The notes: generated by a model from the letters alone, not told the origin. A stretch of 64,000 nt of DNA from Climacium dendroides (GCA_950106755.1 OX467091.1:27545538-27609537); one strand, 5' to 3'. Counted from the first letter of the stretch, positions 12,110 to 24,053 are shown. A program made the numbers and translations.

Positions 12110-15100
12110 TGGTCATTGGGCACAACCTGCAGGTGGTTCCTTGATGGGTTGGTTAGAACTTGCTTGGATCGGCCCAGAATCATCCACTGGCAGGTTGTGC
12201 CCAATGTCAATGTCCTCCATTGCGGTGTCTCCTTCCCCGGCGTCGACACCACTCCGTTCAATGGCCTTTGGAGCTTCTTCTACCGGCGGGAGTGGGATCG
12301 GGACAGGATCCGCACCAGGAAGAGGTGGATATGCATTGTCCGAGTGCATCGGGTTGGAGGCATTGCTGATGTTGGAGCTGGAGGGTTAGCCTTGCAACAT
12401 CAGCGGTGGCGACTACGTCACGGGCTGTAGCTCAGTAAGAGGCTGGATTCCGACCCTCGACATCAACAACTGTATGATCTCCTTGTTCCTCCGGGACTCC
12501 TACTTCATCAAGTCCGTATTGCGCTGGTGCATCTCCATATTCAACAGCCGCTCGTTTGCATTGTCGGCTCTCATTTGAGTCAACACTAGCTCCGTCTGCT
12601 TCTGTGAATTCTCCGTCTGCTTTTGCAGAGCCGCTAGAGACTCTGCTGTCGACTTCTGAATTTCGGCTAGCTGCTGGACGACACTAGTGATGAGATCTGC
12701 CTTCCTCTTCTTCTGTAGCCGTCCAGAAGGAGTGGGTGTCCGCGGCGTCTACGATAAGGGCGGAAGCATGGATGAAGCAAACGACCCCGGCACGTCGGTG
12801 TGTCGTCTCGTTGGTATGCGCATCTCTTCAATGCCTACATTATGATCATCCATCTCCATAATGTCGTCTTCCTCCTCATCAGTGGAAATGTCTTCTAAAT
12901 CATCGTAGACTAGAGCCACCATCTTTCTGGCTGGAGACTTCTGATTTGATCTCAATTTCCGCTTGGAGGAGGAACTGGGACCTTCACCACTCTTGATGGG
13001 GTACCCAGTGTCGAGAAAATTTGCCTTACCCAACGTGTAGGCCTTCGAACAGATTTTCTCCCAGTCAGGGGATTCCACCGCAAATCCAACAACGTACACG
13101 TCTACAGATGACATCTACAAGGGAGAGAGGAAGAGGGTTAGAATAAAATTGTAGACAGTGACAATTCAACACGACTCGCGCTGAATCGACTAGTGCATGA
13201 CACCATGAAATTGAGGAGGAAGGAAACAACACTAGAATCCGATTGCAAATCAGCGCTAGTCGCGCTAATCGGCAGTTAAGGGACATACCACTACAGCGCA
13301 TGTAAGTTTGCCTCCCGCAAAACAGAAGAAGATGCAACCCCCTGGAGCGCAGAAACTCTTCACGAGCCACAAATAGAACTCCATGCGCAACTCCAAGCTG
13401 TGGAGTCAGTATTCGAGCTCGCTGTAGGCACGTGCCTTCACGTACCAATTGGAGTCCGGGCATTTGTACTCCTGTGGAATACCTACTCCAATTGCGTCGC
13501 TGGGATGCTGAAGAAACACCAGAAACACCTTCGGCGGCTTATTCGACGCCGAAATATCTCCGAGGCGGTCATTCTTTTCCGCATTGTACGTGGAGTAGTC
13601 CAATAAGAAGGAAGCGAGAATCTCGTCCGACTCCACAAAGTGCAGGACCTGTGCCTGTTCCTTCTCATCACCACAAATAAAGAGCCAGGAAGGAACATTC
13701 TGAAGTACCGGGTCCTACATCTTGCGGAGTGACAACATTACTTCCTTAAAGTAAGGGCTGTCCACAATGGAGCTCCCCTTGTTCTCGACTCCGGGTAATG
13801 TCCTGAAGTCGATCACGCCCAACGTCATTCTCTTCGACGTGTCTAGATCCCATGCTCTCGTTGGCCACTCCATGAAACTATTAGTGCTTTCAACGTATGG
13901 GCGGTAATAACCCTTGGTCGTAGGCTTCTTGAATTTATTCTTGTGATGAAGAAATACGTTGAAAAATTCAAACGCTTGTAAGGAGAGCTCGGCACAAGTC
14001 TTATTCTTTTGGCTGACAGATTTTGCTCTCCCGAAGTAGGCCTCTCCAGATCGGTCAAGGAGCACGTCCATCGTAGCTCTGGAAAACATTCACGATGTCT
14101 TGAATGCTTTCCAATTGTCCTTGATGATTTTGTTCTTGGCATTCATAAGTCCAAGCTCAGGATCAATTTGGTGAAGCTCTTTCTTCACCAAGTGCTTGCA
14201 CTTCCGCCTCTCCGACCACTCCCTGGCGGTATAGCAGCTCTGCAGTACAGATGACACGGCCTTCACCGTCACCTTCGGATAAGGCAAGGTGCGTTTTTCG
14301 CCCGTCTGGTTCAACATATACTTGGCGAGTGTTGCCAATTTGTCGTAGCTCAGGTTTCCCAGATGCTTGAAGAATTCTTGGTTGAGAAGGTAGTTATCTA
14401 GGTTCCATCCTTTCCTTGCATTGAACTTTCTCCGCGTGTCTGGGTTCATGAGTTCTTCGAATGCGGCCGCAGTGATAACCTCGCTCGAGAGCTTGTACAC
14501 TTCCTCTGGGGCCTTGATTAGCTTGAGCTCGTTTGTGAATTTTAGCTTCTCCTCCTTGGACTTTGTCTTTGCGATTCGGAGGTTCTTGTTCACGTCAATC
14601 ATCGAGAATCGCAGGAAGATGGCTTTCTCGAAGTCCTAAGGATCGAGCACAACACTTTCATTAGATAAGGTGGTTTAATAATATTTGAATTGGCATTGCT
14701 AGTTGACTTGTGCGAAACATGACACATCAGCGCGAACCGCGCTGAAATGCATACAAACCTGGAAGAACTCTATGTTTCTTCTTGCTTCAACCGTGCATCT
14801 TGTAGCCATGCTGGTCCCCACGGACGCTGCATGTGTAGGATTTCTTGTCTTCTCCATAGCCTCCCACACTGACCTCACTCCGAGGATATTCGTTGCCCAT
14901 AACGGTTGCACAACCTGGAAGTGGTTCGTCCTATTGTAGAACGCAGAGATGAGCCTGAGCTTTTCTACGTCATTTGACCAGACCACGAAGCACTTCCATT
15001 TCTGGAAGTATTCCCTCTCCGTGTGGTCCACCTTCTTGGTGTCATCCATCATCCACTTACTGGCAGCGACGCTGTGTTGCCCATTGATGATGTAGAATTG

Positions 15101-16211
15101 CCTTTTTCAATCTCTGCCCACTCCTTCGATTTTTCATTGTATCCAACCGACATGACACAGAGCGTTTGTCTCGTGTTCTTGTCGGGCATATTTAGTAGCC
15201 AGTTCACTAAATCCTCAACGATTCGGTCCTCCTTTGAGCGGATGTTGAATGTTGCCGGAGGTGGGACTAGTTGAGAGATGTCAATCTCTTTCTTGTCATT
15301 AGTCTTGAAGATGTAGGCGTCCTCACAAGTGGTCCAGAACTTCTTGTACACCTTGCTTACTTCTTCATAGTCTAGCTTTCTTTCCGTTGCTCGAGAATGG
15401 GGGGCATGTGCCATCTCGTCGACGTAACTTGCCTCCGCAACTTCAGATACCTCTGAGGACCTTGCTAGAGGTGCCTGCACGGACGGGGAGGCCTTACTTT
15501 TCTTCCCTTTCTTATTTTCCAGGGTTTTCTCTACCGGCTTTCTCGAATTTCTGGTTCCCCGAGCGCCTCTGGATTCCTGCGTGCTGTTGAGTCTGGAGCC
15601 CTGACTCACACCCTATTTGGAGGTGTCCATTGAGACGGATCTTGGCCGGCTCAACTCGGTCTGCATTGCCAACTTCCCCTTGAGTTGATCGAAGTCCTTG
15701 AACAAGGCGCGAATCTTACTGCAGAGCTTCTTGTAGTTCAGGGGCGTGCCATCTAAATTCTGCCATTCATTGTTATCGATTTTTTCTCCAACTCCTTTAT
15801 TTCGTCCCAGAACGACGTGGGTTCTAGGCTTGCGAGGAGGGGTGTCATTACATACGGAATGAGGATGGAGTTTAGGCAGATTGTAAAGTGGTACTGGTCT
15901 TTAGAGGCAACGTCGGGAAACGTTGTCACGCACTTCACTCTGACCATGGGGAGGGTGTCCGTTTTTAGATCTTTTATCATCTCCTTGTAGAAGAGGTTTA
16001 AAAACACCTGCGCGTTCCTGAACTTGTATGCGAAGTAGAAGTTGTTTCTGAAGGGGATCATGTAGAATCTCCACGCTTCTACCCTCTTCGGATGCTTGAA
16101 CTCCCAATACTCGCCCTCGATGAGGGATCCATCTGTCTCATTGGGGTCTTCAGGGTATTGAATATCACATCTATCGAAGTACATTTCTAGTGATTCCCTG
16201 TGTTGATCCAT
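12110..16211 (-). pseudogene. decayed ParB-like plus methyltransferase-like gene
   Basis: Order on the minus strand: an N-terminal region starting MDQHRESLEMYF (16211); a ParB-like region with FNIRSKEDRIVEDL and FYIINGQHSVAASKW, the second matching the ParB G-x-H/R-R-x-x-A core (15.05-15.35 kb); a helical middle (14.1-14.6 kb); a methyltransferase-like part with GVIDFRTLPG, where motif IV is expected, and CIFFCFAGGKLTCAVV, which resembles the FxGxG AdoMet motif (13.3-14.0 kb); then an acidic and a coiled, Gln-rich tail. Defects: single-base frameshifts near 15105 and in an A-run near 15779, and in-frame stops at about 15612, 14090, 13715 and 13406. Introns between 14758 and 13114 use GT-AG sites. 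The family call rests on motif order and on likeness to the intact gene at 44.5-52.3 kb. Confidence 0.6.
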
Positions 16212-17475
16212 TCTGCGAGGAGAATAATTATATGTCAGGTGGCCTGTTATGAATGCACATATCGGATCAGCGCAAGTCGCGCTGATTTGCGTATGGTTTG
16301 TGGATTGCTCTTTTCGGACTTGTGTTATTGCTTTTCTATTGTAGATGTTGAGGTATTCTCTACTTATGAAGGTGAGGTTAGTTTTTATTGGGTTTTGGTT
16401 CTCTATTCCGATGACCTTAGTTATTCTACTTTCTTATCTTTTATAGTAAGACTTAACGATTCAGCACGGGTTGCGCTGATGTGTATAGTTGTTATATATT
16501 TGCGTAGTGGAATTCATATATTGGGGTTCGTTTTATTTACTCTGAGGTAGTCTGTTTTTCTAAGGGGGAGACGTTGCAGATCAGCGCGTCTCGCGCTGAT
16601 CAACGGCGCAGGGTTTTTGAATACTATGGAATTCTGTTACTACGATTGAGATCAGGTCGCTCTGATTCGCATGTTGGGGGATATTTCCGTAGCGGAATTC
16701 CTGGATTTTAGTTCAATTATATGGTCTTAGTCAGTTTATGTTTTGAGGGGGACATTACAGATTAGCGCGACTCACATTGATATGCAGTTTTTTGTTTTAG
16801 GTGACGCACTCCAGTTAATCACTGTGATCCTCGAACTACTTATCTTGTAGGCTACCTAGCTATGTCAAATTTTGTTTTTCTGGCTTCTATGATAGTATAT
16901 TGTCAAATTAGCACGGCTCGCGTTGATTTGCATTTTGTCATAGTTTAGGGTTTTCTGAGCATGCTTGCTTCTGCATCGCGATTGTGATTTTTTTGTTCTA
17001 CGGGTATTTGGTTGGTCATTTTATAGACGTGTAGGTCTTAAATCTCTATTGAGGTGATAAATGGTTTTTTTTCTCATGTTCCTACCACTGCACTAGTTGG
17101 CTGCTAGTGTTAGTCCTGACGTTTCAACGTGGGGCGCGCTGATCCCCATGGTTGGTTCATTTTTTGTAGAGAATGTGAATTTAATTTGTCATTGTCTACT
17201 CTGAGGTTGTCTATATTGTGATGGAAGGGCATGGCAGATCAACGCGGCTCGCGTTGATCTGTAGTTTGTTATTTCAGATGGTTGTCTTCATGTTGCGGTT
17301 CTGACTTATAGGCTATTCATCTTGCAGGCTACCTTGCTATTGCAGTTGTAGTGGTTGCAGTTTTCTTGAGAATATCTTGTCAGATCAACACGGCACGCGT
17401 TGATTTGCCCTTTGTAGAATTTTAGGGTTTGGGTGGTTCAAGGGATTTGCAAGGGAGTCATTGTTTAGAATTTTT
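16212..17475. repeat. array of nine palindromes upstream of the ParB-like gene
   Basis: The same palindrome recurs at 16459, 16579, 16650 (short), 16760, 16905, 17122, 17235 and 17381, plus 16265 at the border, 70-220 bp apart. The best copies are perfect: GATCAGCGCG/CGCGCTGATC around TCT at 16579-16601, and CAGATCAACGCG/CGCGTTGATCTG around GCT at 17235-17261. The DNA between them is itself repeated: TGGAATTC, TACTCTGAGGT.GTCT and GGGGGAGA lead into several copies, and CAGGCTACCT..CTAT leads into the 16905 and 17381 copies. This indicates a higher-order duplication of roughly 480 bp. The array lies just 5' of the first ATG (16211, minus strand), where a promoter or subterminal binding array would be. 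Confidence 0.85.
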
Positions 17476-18470
17476 TTAGGGTTCAGCTTTCGCAGCTCTA
17501 ATGGAATTGGAATTGTTTTAAAATCCTGAATTCTATTGCTAACTTTGAAGAATGAAACACATTACTTCAGCGAAGCAAACGTGAAAAAAAGTTGATCAAC
17601 ATCTAGTCAATCAAAAAAACATAAGAAAGAGCAGCTTTGACATTAGATAGTATTGTAAATCACAAACACATTACATTGAAATCAGAATTAGGAAACAACC
17701 CTCGCATGAATAAGTTTACTATAAGCCTAAGCACTGCTCTATCCCTAAACCCTAAGCAAAACACTGCTTGCAAAAGGACATTCAAGTCGAAATCACAAAA
17801 TACCTTACGTATAGACAAATACACGAGAAGTAAAACGAATTCACTTAACCGTAAGCAATACAATCACAAGAATCCACGCACAAATAAATCCATTGTCAGA
17901 CCACGCACAGACAAATGTTCGGAAGCCAAAATGCACACACCCCAATTTTAAAATTAGGGTTCGGTTGTAGAAATTCACTTGTAGAAGAAAAGAGATTGGA
18001 TTCATTTGTAGAAGAAAGGAGATCCTAAATCGCAACCTAGCGTCTTGGAAGGGGTGTTGGATCAGGCCTCCAAGTTTAGGGTTAAAGGTACAATCTCTAG
18101 CAGCTCCCGTGAACCCCGCCGCTTCCAAACAATTCTGTGCAACACACATTTTTTTATTGCTTGAACATTTGCACAGCTTGCACCCTTCCGTGCAGTAGAA
18201 GGAACCTTCAATCTCCAGTTACTCCTCATGAATCGAACTCGAATTTCAACCTTGCAAATTGTTTCAATTGCTTATGAGCGTGATTATTTCAATTGCTTAT
18301 GAGCCTGGTTAGCAAACTGAAGCTCTTCCTACTCTATTTAGACATACAAACCAAATGCACTAGAGGAAGCCAAGTTTGGTTTGTGAAGCTCATTAACAAA
18401 ATGCACTTAACGCATCCCAAAGTGACTCACCTTCTAATTGCGCAGGATTTAGGAAACTTCACGTCGTCCT
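17476..18470. other. non-coding DNA
   Basis: No supported gene. It includes short A-rich stretches, two AACCCTAAG-type words near 17750, and a repeated TTGTAGAAGAAA(G) word near 17970-18020. Confidence 0.5.
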
Positions 18471-18690
18471 CCTTCGTAGATCGCTGCAACAGCTGGTCAT
18501 CCTCCTCCATTCCTTGCAAATCACGACAAGCAACTGCAATAGTTGGTCGTCCTCCTGTGGTCCTCGAAAATCACCCAAGCAACTACAACAGCTGGTCGTC
18601 TTCCTCTAGTCCTCACAAATGACGACAAGCAACTGCAATAGCTGGTTGTCCTCCTCTGGTCCACGCGCAAATCACGACAAGCAAGGACTG
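18470..18690. repeat. tandem repeat, about 50 bp unit, four copies
   Basis: The unit contains AGCAACTGCAATAGYTGGT, CGTCCTCCTCTGGTCC and CAAATCACGACA, repeated with starts near 18492, 18543, 18591 and 18641. Open frames across it are a by-product of the repeat. Confidence 0.8.
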
Positions 18691-19014
18691 GATATTCGCG
18701 CATAGAATGCTCCGTGCAAATCAAGGCAAGCAAGGTCGTTCAACTTACAAACAACAAAAAGGGTAGTTCGTAGAAGCATCCACAGCAGAAAAAAAAACCT
18801 CGCCCTCTATACGGCAAGAAAGCCCTCTCGGAGCATGAATGAAGTCGCTTGAAGCACGGTGAAAAAAATGTCGCTCTAAACGCGTACACTACTGAAATTC
18901 AAAGCTCCGGGAAAACAGGAGTCACTCAGAAGACGGAGAAGAAGCGGGAGAACAGGGGAAGAAGCGAGAAGAAGCCCAAATAGGGTTTTCAGGGCGCGAA
19001 GTAGGAATGACATT

Positions 19015-19320
19015 CTTATTTGTTCCGATACCTGACTGGTTCATATCCGCCTGACTAGTTTGGTATCCGGCTACTTTGATACCTGGTTGGTTCATATCTA
19101 CCCGGCTACTATGATATCTGGCTGCTTTGATACCCAAATAGTCTGATATCTGCCTCAGTCTGATACCCGGCTAGTCTTATATCCATCTAATTTGATATCC
19201 AGTTAGGGTGATATCTGTCTCAGATTTCTCGCATTATACGATACCCAGATTCCTTAGAATGTAAGATACCCGACTGGTGTGATATTGCAGTTCCGATATA
19301 TACCCACTCAAGAAAAAGGC
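19015..19320. repeat. degenerate short tandem repeat (GATAYCNGGCT-like)
   Basis: About fifteen variants of GATACCCGGCTAGT / GATATCTG follow each other at 15-25 bp spacing. No coding potential. Confidence 0.7.
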
Positions 19321-20023
19321 ACATCATTGAATATATCTCTACAAGAAATTTAAACTAAAAAGCTTTATTTCAACCTCAAATGTATGAAAGTGACTCGATT
19401 ACTACAAAAATGTGTTGGAAAAACTTGACCTCACTTGATTGCATGGATCAAAGATTATAACATTTGAAGTAAGAAAAGAAAAACTATTTTTTCAATCCTT
19501 CAAACCTTGGTCCATCTTGGAGTAAAAATTTTTCTCTTAATGAATTTCATTATCTCCACATTTGTGAATTATAAATCTTGTAAGTTACACTTATGAAGAA
19601 TTTAAGAAGCAAGTATCGAATCTAGCTTACTGTAAACCTCTTTGCAATGCAAGTTGTGTAGGTAAATAGGCAATACATTAGTTATATTCAAGAAATTATT
19701 TAATTGAAATCCAAATAGAGGAAAGTTAGAGACAAATATTTGGTAAATCATGTAAAATTTTTAAAGTCTTTCACTTCATCAATTGCAAGATAATAGGGTT
19801 TGACGTGAGAATTTTTTTTTTAAAATTGCCCTAACATAGCTAATAAAATTTGACTCCCCTTAGTATGTGATTTAAAAACTTTATTTTACTATACTTTTTG
19901 AAATTTTATGCCAAATTCCATTAGTTACATATACACCATAATTCATTAGTTACATACATGCCAAATTTCAAAAGTCAATGAGGATTTCAACCAAAAAATG
20001 TCCCAATGATGTCCAATGAAATT
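19321..20023. other. AT-rich DNA without supported features
   Basis: Nothing beyond AT-rich sequence is visible. A repeated ATTAGTTACATA word occurs near 19920-19950. Confidence 0.5.
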
Positions 20024-20501
20024 CCTAAACTCTTAAAATTGACTGTACTTTGTGGTACCAACATCATGAAATTCAATCAAGGCCAATTTAAATGGGCTCA
20101 AAAAATTTGTTTACAAGTCCTAAATTTTTTTTGGAAATGGATTTAGTCAATGCATGTGTGAAAAAAATAAATTGGTGATCCACATGTTTTTGTAAACCTA
20201 AACTCTTGAAATTGACTGTACTTTGTGGTACCCACATCATGAAATTCAATCAAGGCCAATTTAGATGGGCTCAAAAAATTTGTCCACAAGTTCTAAATAT
20301 TTTTTGGATGTGGGTTTGGTCAATGCATGTGTGAAAAAAAAAATTAGTGACCCACATGTTTTTGTAAACCTAAACTGTTAAAATTGAACGTATTTTTTGG
20401 TACCAATGTCATGAAATTCAATCAAGGCTAATTCAAATGGGCCCACAAAATTTGTCCACAAGTTCTAAATTTTTTTTGCTTGTGGGTTTGGTCAATGCAT
20501 G
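20024..20501. repeat. three tandem copies of a roughly 170 bp unit, cut by the LTR
   Basis: Copies begin CCTAAACTCTTAAAATTGAC at about 20024, 20201 and 20368. They share GGTACCAACATCATGAAATT, GGGCTCAAAAAATTTGT and GTCAATGCATGTG. The third copy stops at GCATG, exactly where the gypsy LTR begins (20502), whereas the first two continue TGAAAAAAA. The LTR therefore inserted into a pre-existing tandem array. Confidence 0.85.
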
Positions 20502-23500
20502 TGTCGCAGCACAGGGTAAGTGAAATTCCCTATTATGCTCACAAAAACCTCTTTAAAGTATAATAAAATGACTCTAAAGATCAAACCCAAGAGACTCTGT
20601 GAAGTGTTTCGTGTTACTAGATGATTTGAGGAAAGTTTCTCAATTCCATCACTCTCCTTTATCCCCTTTCACCCTTTTTCCCAAATACCGGATAATTTCC
20701 TCTAGACGGATCCGGTCCAGAATAACACTGACCCGAATCAAACTCGATTGACAACCCACAAGAACCAAACCGGAACTCACACTTCCAACTAGATCTCGTA
20801 CTACTTTAATCCGAGGACTTCCTTTCCTCAGTTTCTATTCCGGTTTTGCTTAGCCCCTGTTGGCACTTCAGAGGGATCTGCCGCTTATTTTCAGAGAGGT
20901 AGGCACTCCTCTCTTTCCGGTCTTTATAGTGACGGAAAATTCACTTAGCTAATCTATCCTCCTATTCTAACAGGATCCGGTTTGATCTTTCACAGCAAAC
21001 TAGAAGTAATCCCAGTCTGTCGATCACGCAAAAATCCCCCGTACGACCCTCACTTACTACAACGACCTTACTATCTTTTGTAATCTGTGCGAAACTAAGG
21101 TGGCTACAAGTGCGTCTGCCCGTACTAGTACAATCTAGCGCTCTTCCGTTTACTTCTTCAGATGGTGAGACCTCTCAAGTGTTCGAAGGCTAACCCAGAC
21201 ATTCCCTCTTGTAGCTCTAGCACAGTTTGAGAATCCTTACTCTTACTGTCTAGCCTAGCATTGGCTATCTCACCCGGAATTATAAATTCTAAACCTACTG
21301 AGGTGTCTTGACTCACTCCCAACACTTACAACCTGTTCATTTGCATCTACAATCACAAGAAGACAACAAGGGGAGAAGATCCTCTCACACTTTGCTCATA
21401 TATACTCAATCTCTCCCTCCCTTATCTAGCCAATCTTTGGAAAGACAAAGAAAACAATAGACAATACACAAGAGACAACATATACAAAAAGGAAAAACTT
21501 CCAAATCTCAGTCTGGAGACTTGAATTATATACAGAATTTTACAAAAAGGTCTCCCCGGAAATCCGGCACTGATCCGGTTGAGATTTTTGGATTTGAACT
21601 TTTCCTAACTTTCCGGAATAAGGTCCGGTCTAACAAAATTTCCTACTTTCTAATTTCTAGCTACCTATCCCTCCTGAGGGGGTCCACTACTATCTAGAGT
21701 AGCTATGGGGGAGAGCTCACTTAAATTTCTACTCTTATCTTCTCCTTTCGGAATTTGTTCCGGTTCTACAAGAGAAGTCACTTTTGTCATTGTCCATGGG
21801 GTTTCTGAAGTGGAAGTCCTTCTGGCCTCCTTCTCCTTCGATATTGGAGTTTCGAACTTCCCTTCCAATATCTCTACATCATCGAACTCATCCGGGATCG
21901 AAATCCCGGATAAAGAGACTAACCCACTCTAGAATTTCTGGACGGTATCCTCTAATCCCTTTGCATCCTTCCGGAATTCCTTCATTGCCTCTTCTAACTC
22001 CCCGACAAAGTTAGTCAAGATGCGAGCGATGCGGGTGCCTGAAGGTTTCTGATCCTTATGTACCCCCTTATCAAACAATTTGGTCTTTGCCATTACCTCA
22101 CCGGATGCCCCTACTATTGCCATCATCCGGTTGATTGCAGTCCTGGTCTCCTCCTGCAGAGACATTGTGGCCTTCACTTGGTCGCAACTAACATCCAAGT
22201 CCTTCTGGTAGCTTTGGATCTCTCCTTGCAACTGAACCACCTGCTTATCTGTCTCCCGTTGGTTGATATTTTGCTTCAGCAATCTATCCTCCAACTCCTT
22301 TCCTTCGTTCGGATTGCTGATGCAGTTTGCCACGGCTTCTGGTAGAAAGCTAGTTGGAGTGCTTTCCACCAAATCTGCCACCTCGCGAAGCGTCGTAGTC
22401 TTCACCTCCCAATCCGCTTTCACTACACTGAGAATCCGGATTAGGTCGTTGTATGGACCCGTCAGGTCCATCAACTGGGACGATGGAACGGGTCTCGGCT
22501 TGACCACTTCCACCAGCTCCTACTTCTTTGGGATGACCGGCTCCACTAGTTCCGGTTCCTTATCCTTCCGAAGCCCTGAAGGAGACCCCCTTAGACTGGA
22601 CGTCCTCTTCCTCCTTCGGTTGAGAGGAATGTCCTCTTCCTCTTCTTCCTCTTCTGCTCAATTCCTCTTCTTAGGATTCTCACCTTTCTCCTCCGGTTCC
22701 GGACTATCCGGTTTCGTCTTGGATTCTTCATCCGATCCACCGCACGTCCGGAGAGCCATTTGAGCCTTCCACTCCTTGTTCTCCTTTGACGTCAGGAGGC
22801 TCTGATTCTTGTATAGGTGAAAAAGGTAGGGGCCTATCGGAGTAGCTCGACTCTTTTCTACATTTGAAACCAAGACATTCACCAATGTCTGAATGAATGC
22901 CGCCCAATCCATTCGCTTCTCTTCGCTCAGGGCTCCAAAGATCGCGTTTCCGAGCGTGGAGGTCACCTGGGTGGATTTTTCCGGATATAAGATCGGAACC
23001 AGGAATTCCAGCAGTCGTCTGTACCACACATTGACGCAGTCCTCGATGGCATACCCGTCCTTGGGGTTAGCCGTTCCCCGGAACTTCCCGCGCACGAAGT
23101 CTCCCTTTCGGCTGGCCTATTCCACGCCGCCTTCCTCCAAGTCGTAAACTTTCCTCCAAATCTCTCGTGTCCACATAGGCGGAGCAGGTCGGATAGTGTT
23201 GTCAAATTGGTTAGGGGCTCCTTCAATGAGCTCCCTCACTATTGCCTCGCTCCAAAACCCCCAGGGTTTCCCCAGGAACCCTGCGCATCCCATGGTGGAG
23301 AGATCTTCCATCAATTCTACTCTCTCCCATTCACTACTGGGCTCTAAAGGAGCCACCTTCCTCACTCTGATTTCTATCCTTTGAGTGCTCGCGTGTACCT
23401 GATTTTGTTCGCGCTTAAATTGCGGCATTTGTCTCTCTTTTAGATCGCTACCTCTCTTCTCTCCTAGCCGCACGCCCCGTTTCCTCACACACTCCTTAGT

Positions 23501-24017
23501 CTCAACCGAGTCGCTCAAAGCACAAGTCTTGCGGTGCTCTCTCTCTCAATTTCAGCCATGCTCGCGCACCCAATTCCTCTCTAATGCTTGCGCTCGTGTA
23601 AAGAAAACAAGTGCGCTCACTCACAACTCTCAGACCTTGCACAATTCACACACAAACACACTCAATTTGCAGACACAAACTCAAAGCACTGAGAGTGCGC
23701 CAAGTACGTTGGTGCTCTCAGGTGCAAATGACAATTAAACCCTAAAACAGTCTCTTTTATACCCCGAAAACCTAATCATTATTTTTTCCAATTTTCCGGA
23801 CACGAATCCTGGATCCGTTCCTCTGGTAATAGGGCTAGACCGGATTCATCTCCGATATCCGCTCCACTCCATAATCCGGTTCATTCAGGGCTTATGTTTC
23901 TAATCTTTCTAATTCTTGGCTTTTCCTTTCCCTTCCGTGCTAATCCAGATCTACTTAATCCGGATTCTGTGTTACAAAACACGATAAGGAGAAAAATCAA
24001 AAAGTTAGGTTGCGACA
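20502..24017 (-). repeat. 3.5 kb LTR (3' LTR of the gypsy element) containing an ORF
   Basis: It starts TGTCGCAGCACAGG at 20502 and ends TGCGACA at 24017, so both ends are TG...CA with a 7 bp inverted end. A polypurine tract abuts it at 24021. It is unusually long for an LTR and holds a minus-strand reading frame at 21665-23518. A related LTR at 32357-36638 shows the same layout, which supports treating the whole 3.5 kb as one LTR rather than as an element with short LTRs. I could not see a second copy of it in the window on the gag side. Confidence 0.7.
21665..23518 (-). pseudogene. LTR-internal ORF (plant transposon-type protein), four in-frame stops
   Basis: One frame runs through the whole interval and is broken only by stops near 23117 (TAG), 22658 (TGA), 22514-22540 (TAG) and 21929 (TAG); no frameshift is needed. 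Features: an N-terminal helix with GFLGKPWGFWSEAIVRELI; a core with RRLLEFLVPILYP, LGNAIFGALSEEKRMDW and PIGPYLFHLY, which resembles the putative plant transposon/retrotransposon accessory proteins seen in many plant genomes; a Glu-rich linker; a coiled coil near 22.0-22.4 kb. The homologous frame in the solo LTR at 33794-35930 shows that the protein belongs to this LTR family. Its role is unknown. Likely start codons are an ATG near 23429 or further upstream. Confidence 0.65.
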
Positions 24018-24020
24018 TTA

Positions 24021-24030
24021 CCCCTTCCTC
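24021..24030 (-). other. polypurine tract of the gypsy element
   Basis: GAGGAAGGGG on the minus strand lies three bases before the LTR start. This is the expected position of the plus-strand DNA primer in LTR retrotransposons. Confidence 0.7.
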
Positions 24031-24053
24031 ATTTGTGAGCGTCCCCGCAAGCA

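Larger units (their letters stand above)
10671..16288. repeat. intron-borne palindromes, consensus GATCARCGCG-N3-CGCGYTGATC
   Basis: Seven copies of one imperfect palindrome are scattered through the gene complex: 10671-10694, 10741-10762, 12068-12089, 13164-13186, 13249-13269, 14726-14748 and 16265-16288. Arms are 9-11 bp around a 3 bp centre. They fall in non-coding gaps, never inside the recognisable domains. At exon ends fixed by the reading frame (donors at about 14758, 13288 and 10769) the palindrome begins only 7-18 bases inside the intron. Bases beyond it are also similar (TGCAT on one side). The copies therefore look like one dispersed element lodged in, or creating, introns. Confidence 0.85.

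Noticed and set aside
10671..17407. CRISPR array
   Set aside because: Spacing is irregular, the repeats are diverged palindromes within introns, spacers are partly duplicated, and the genome is a plant nuclear genome.
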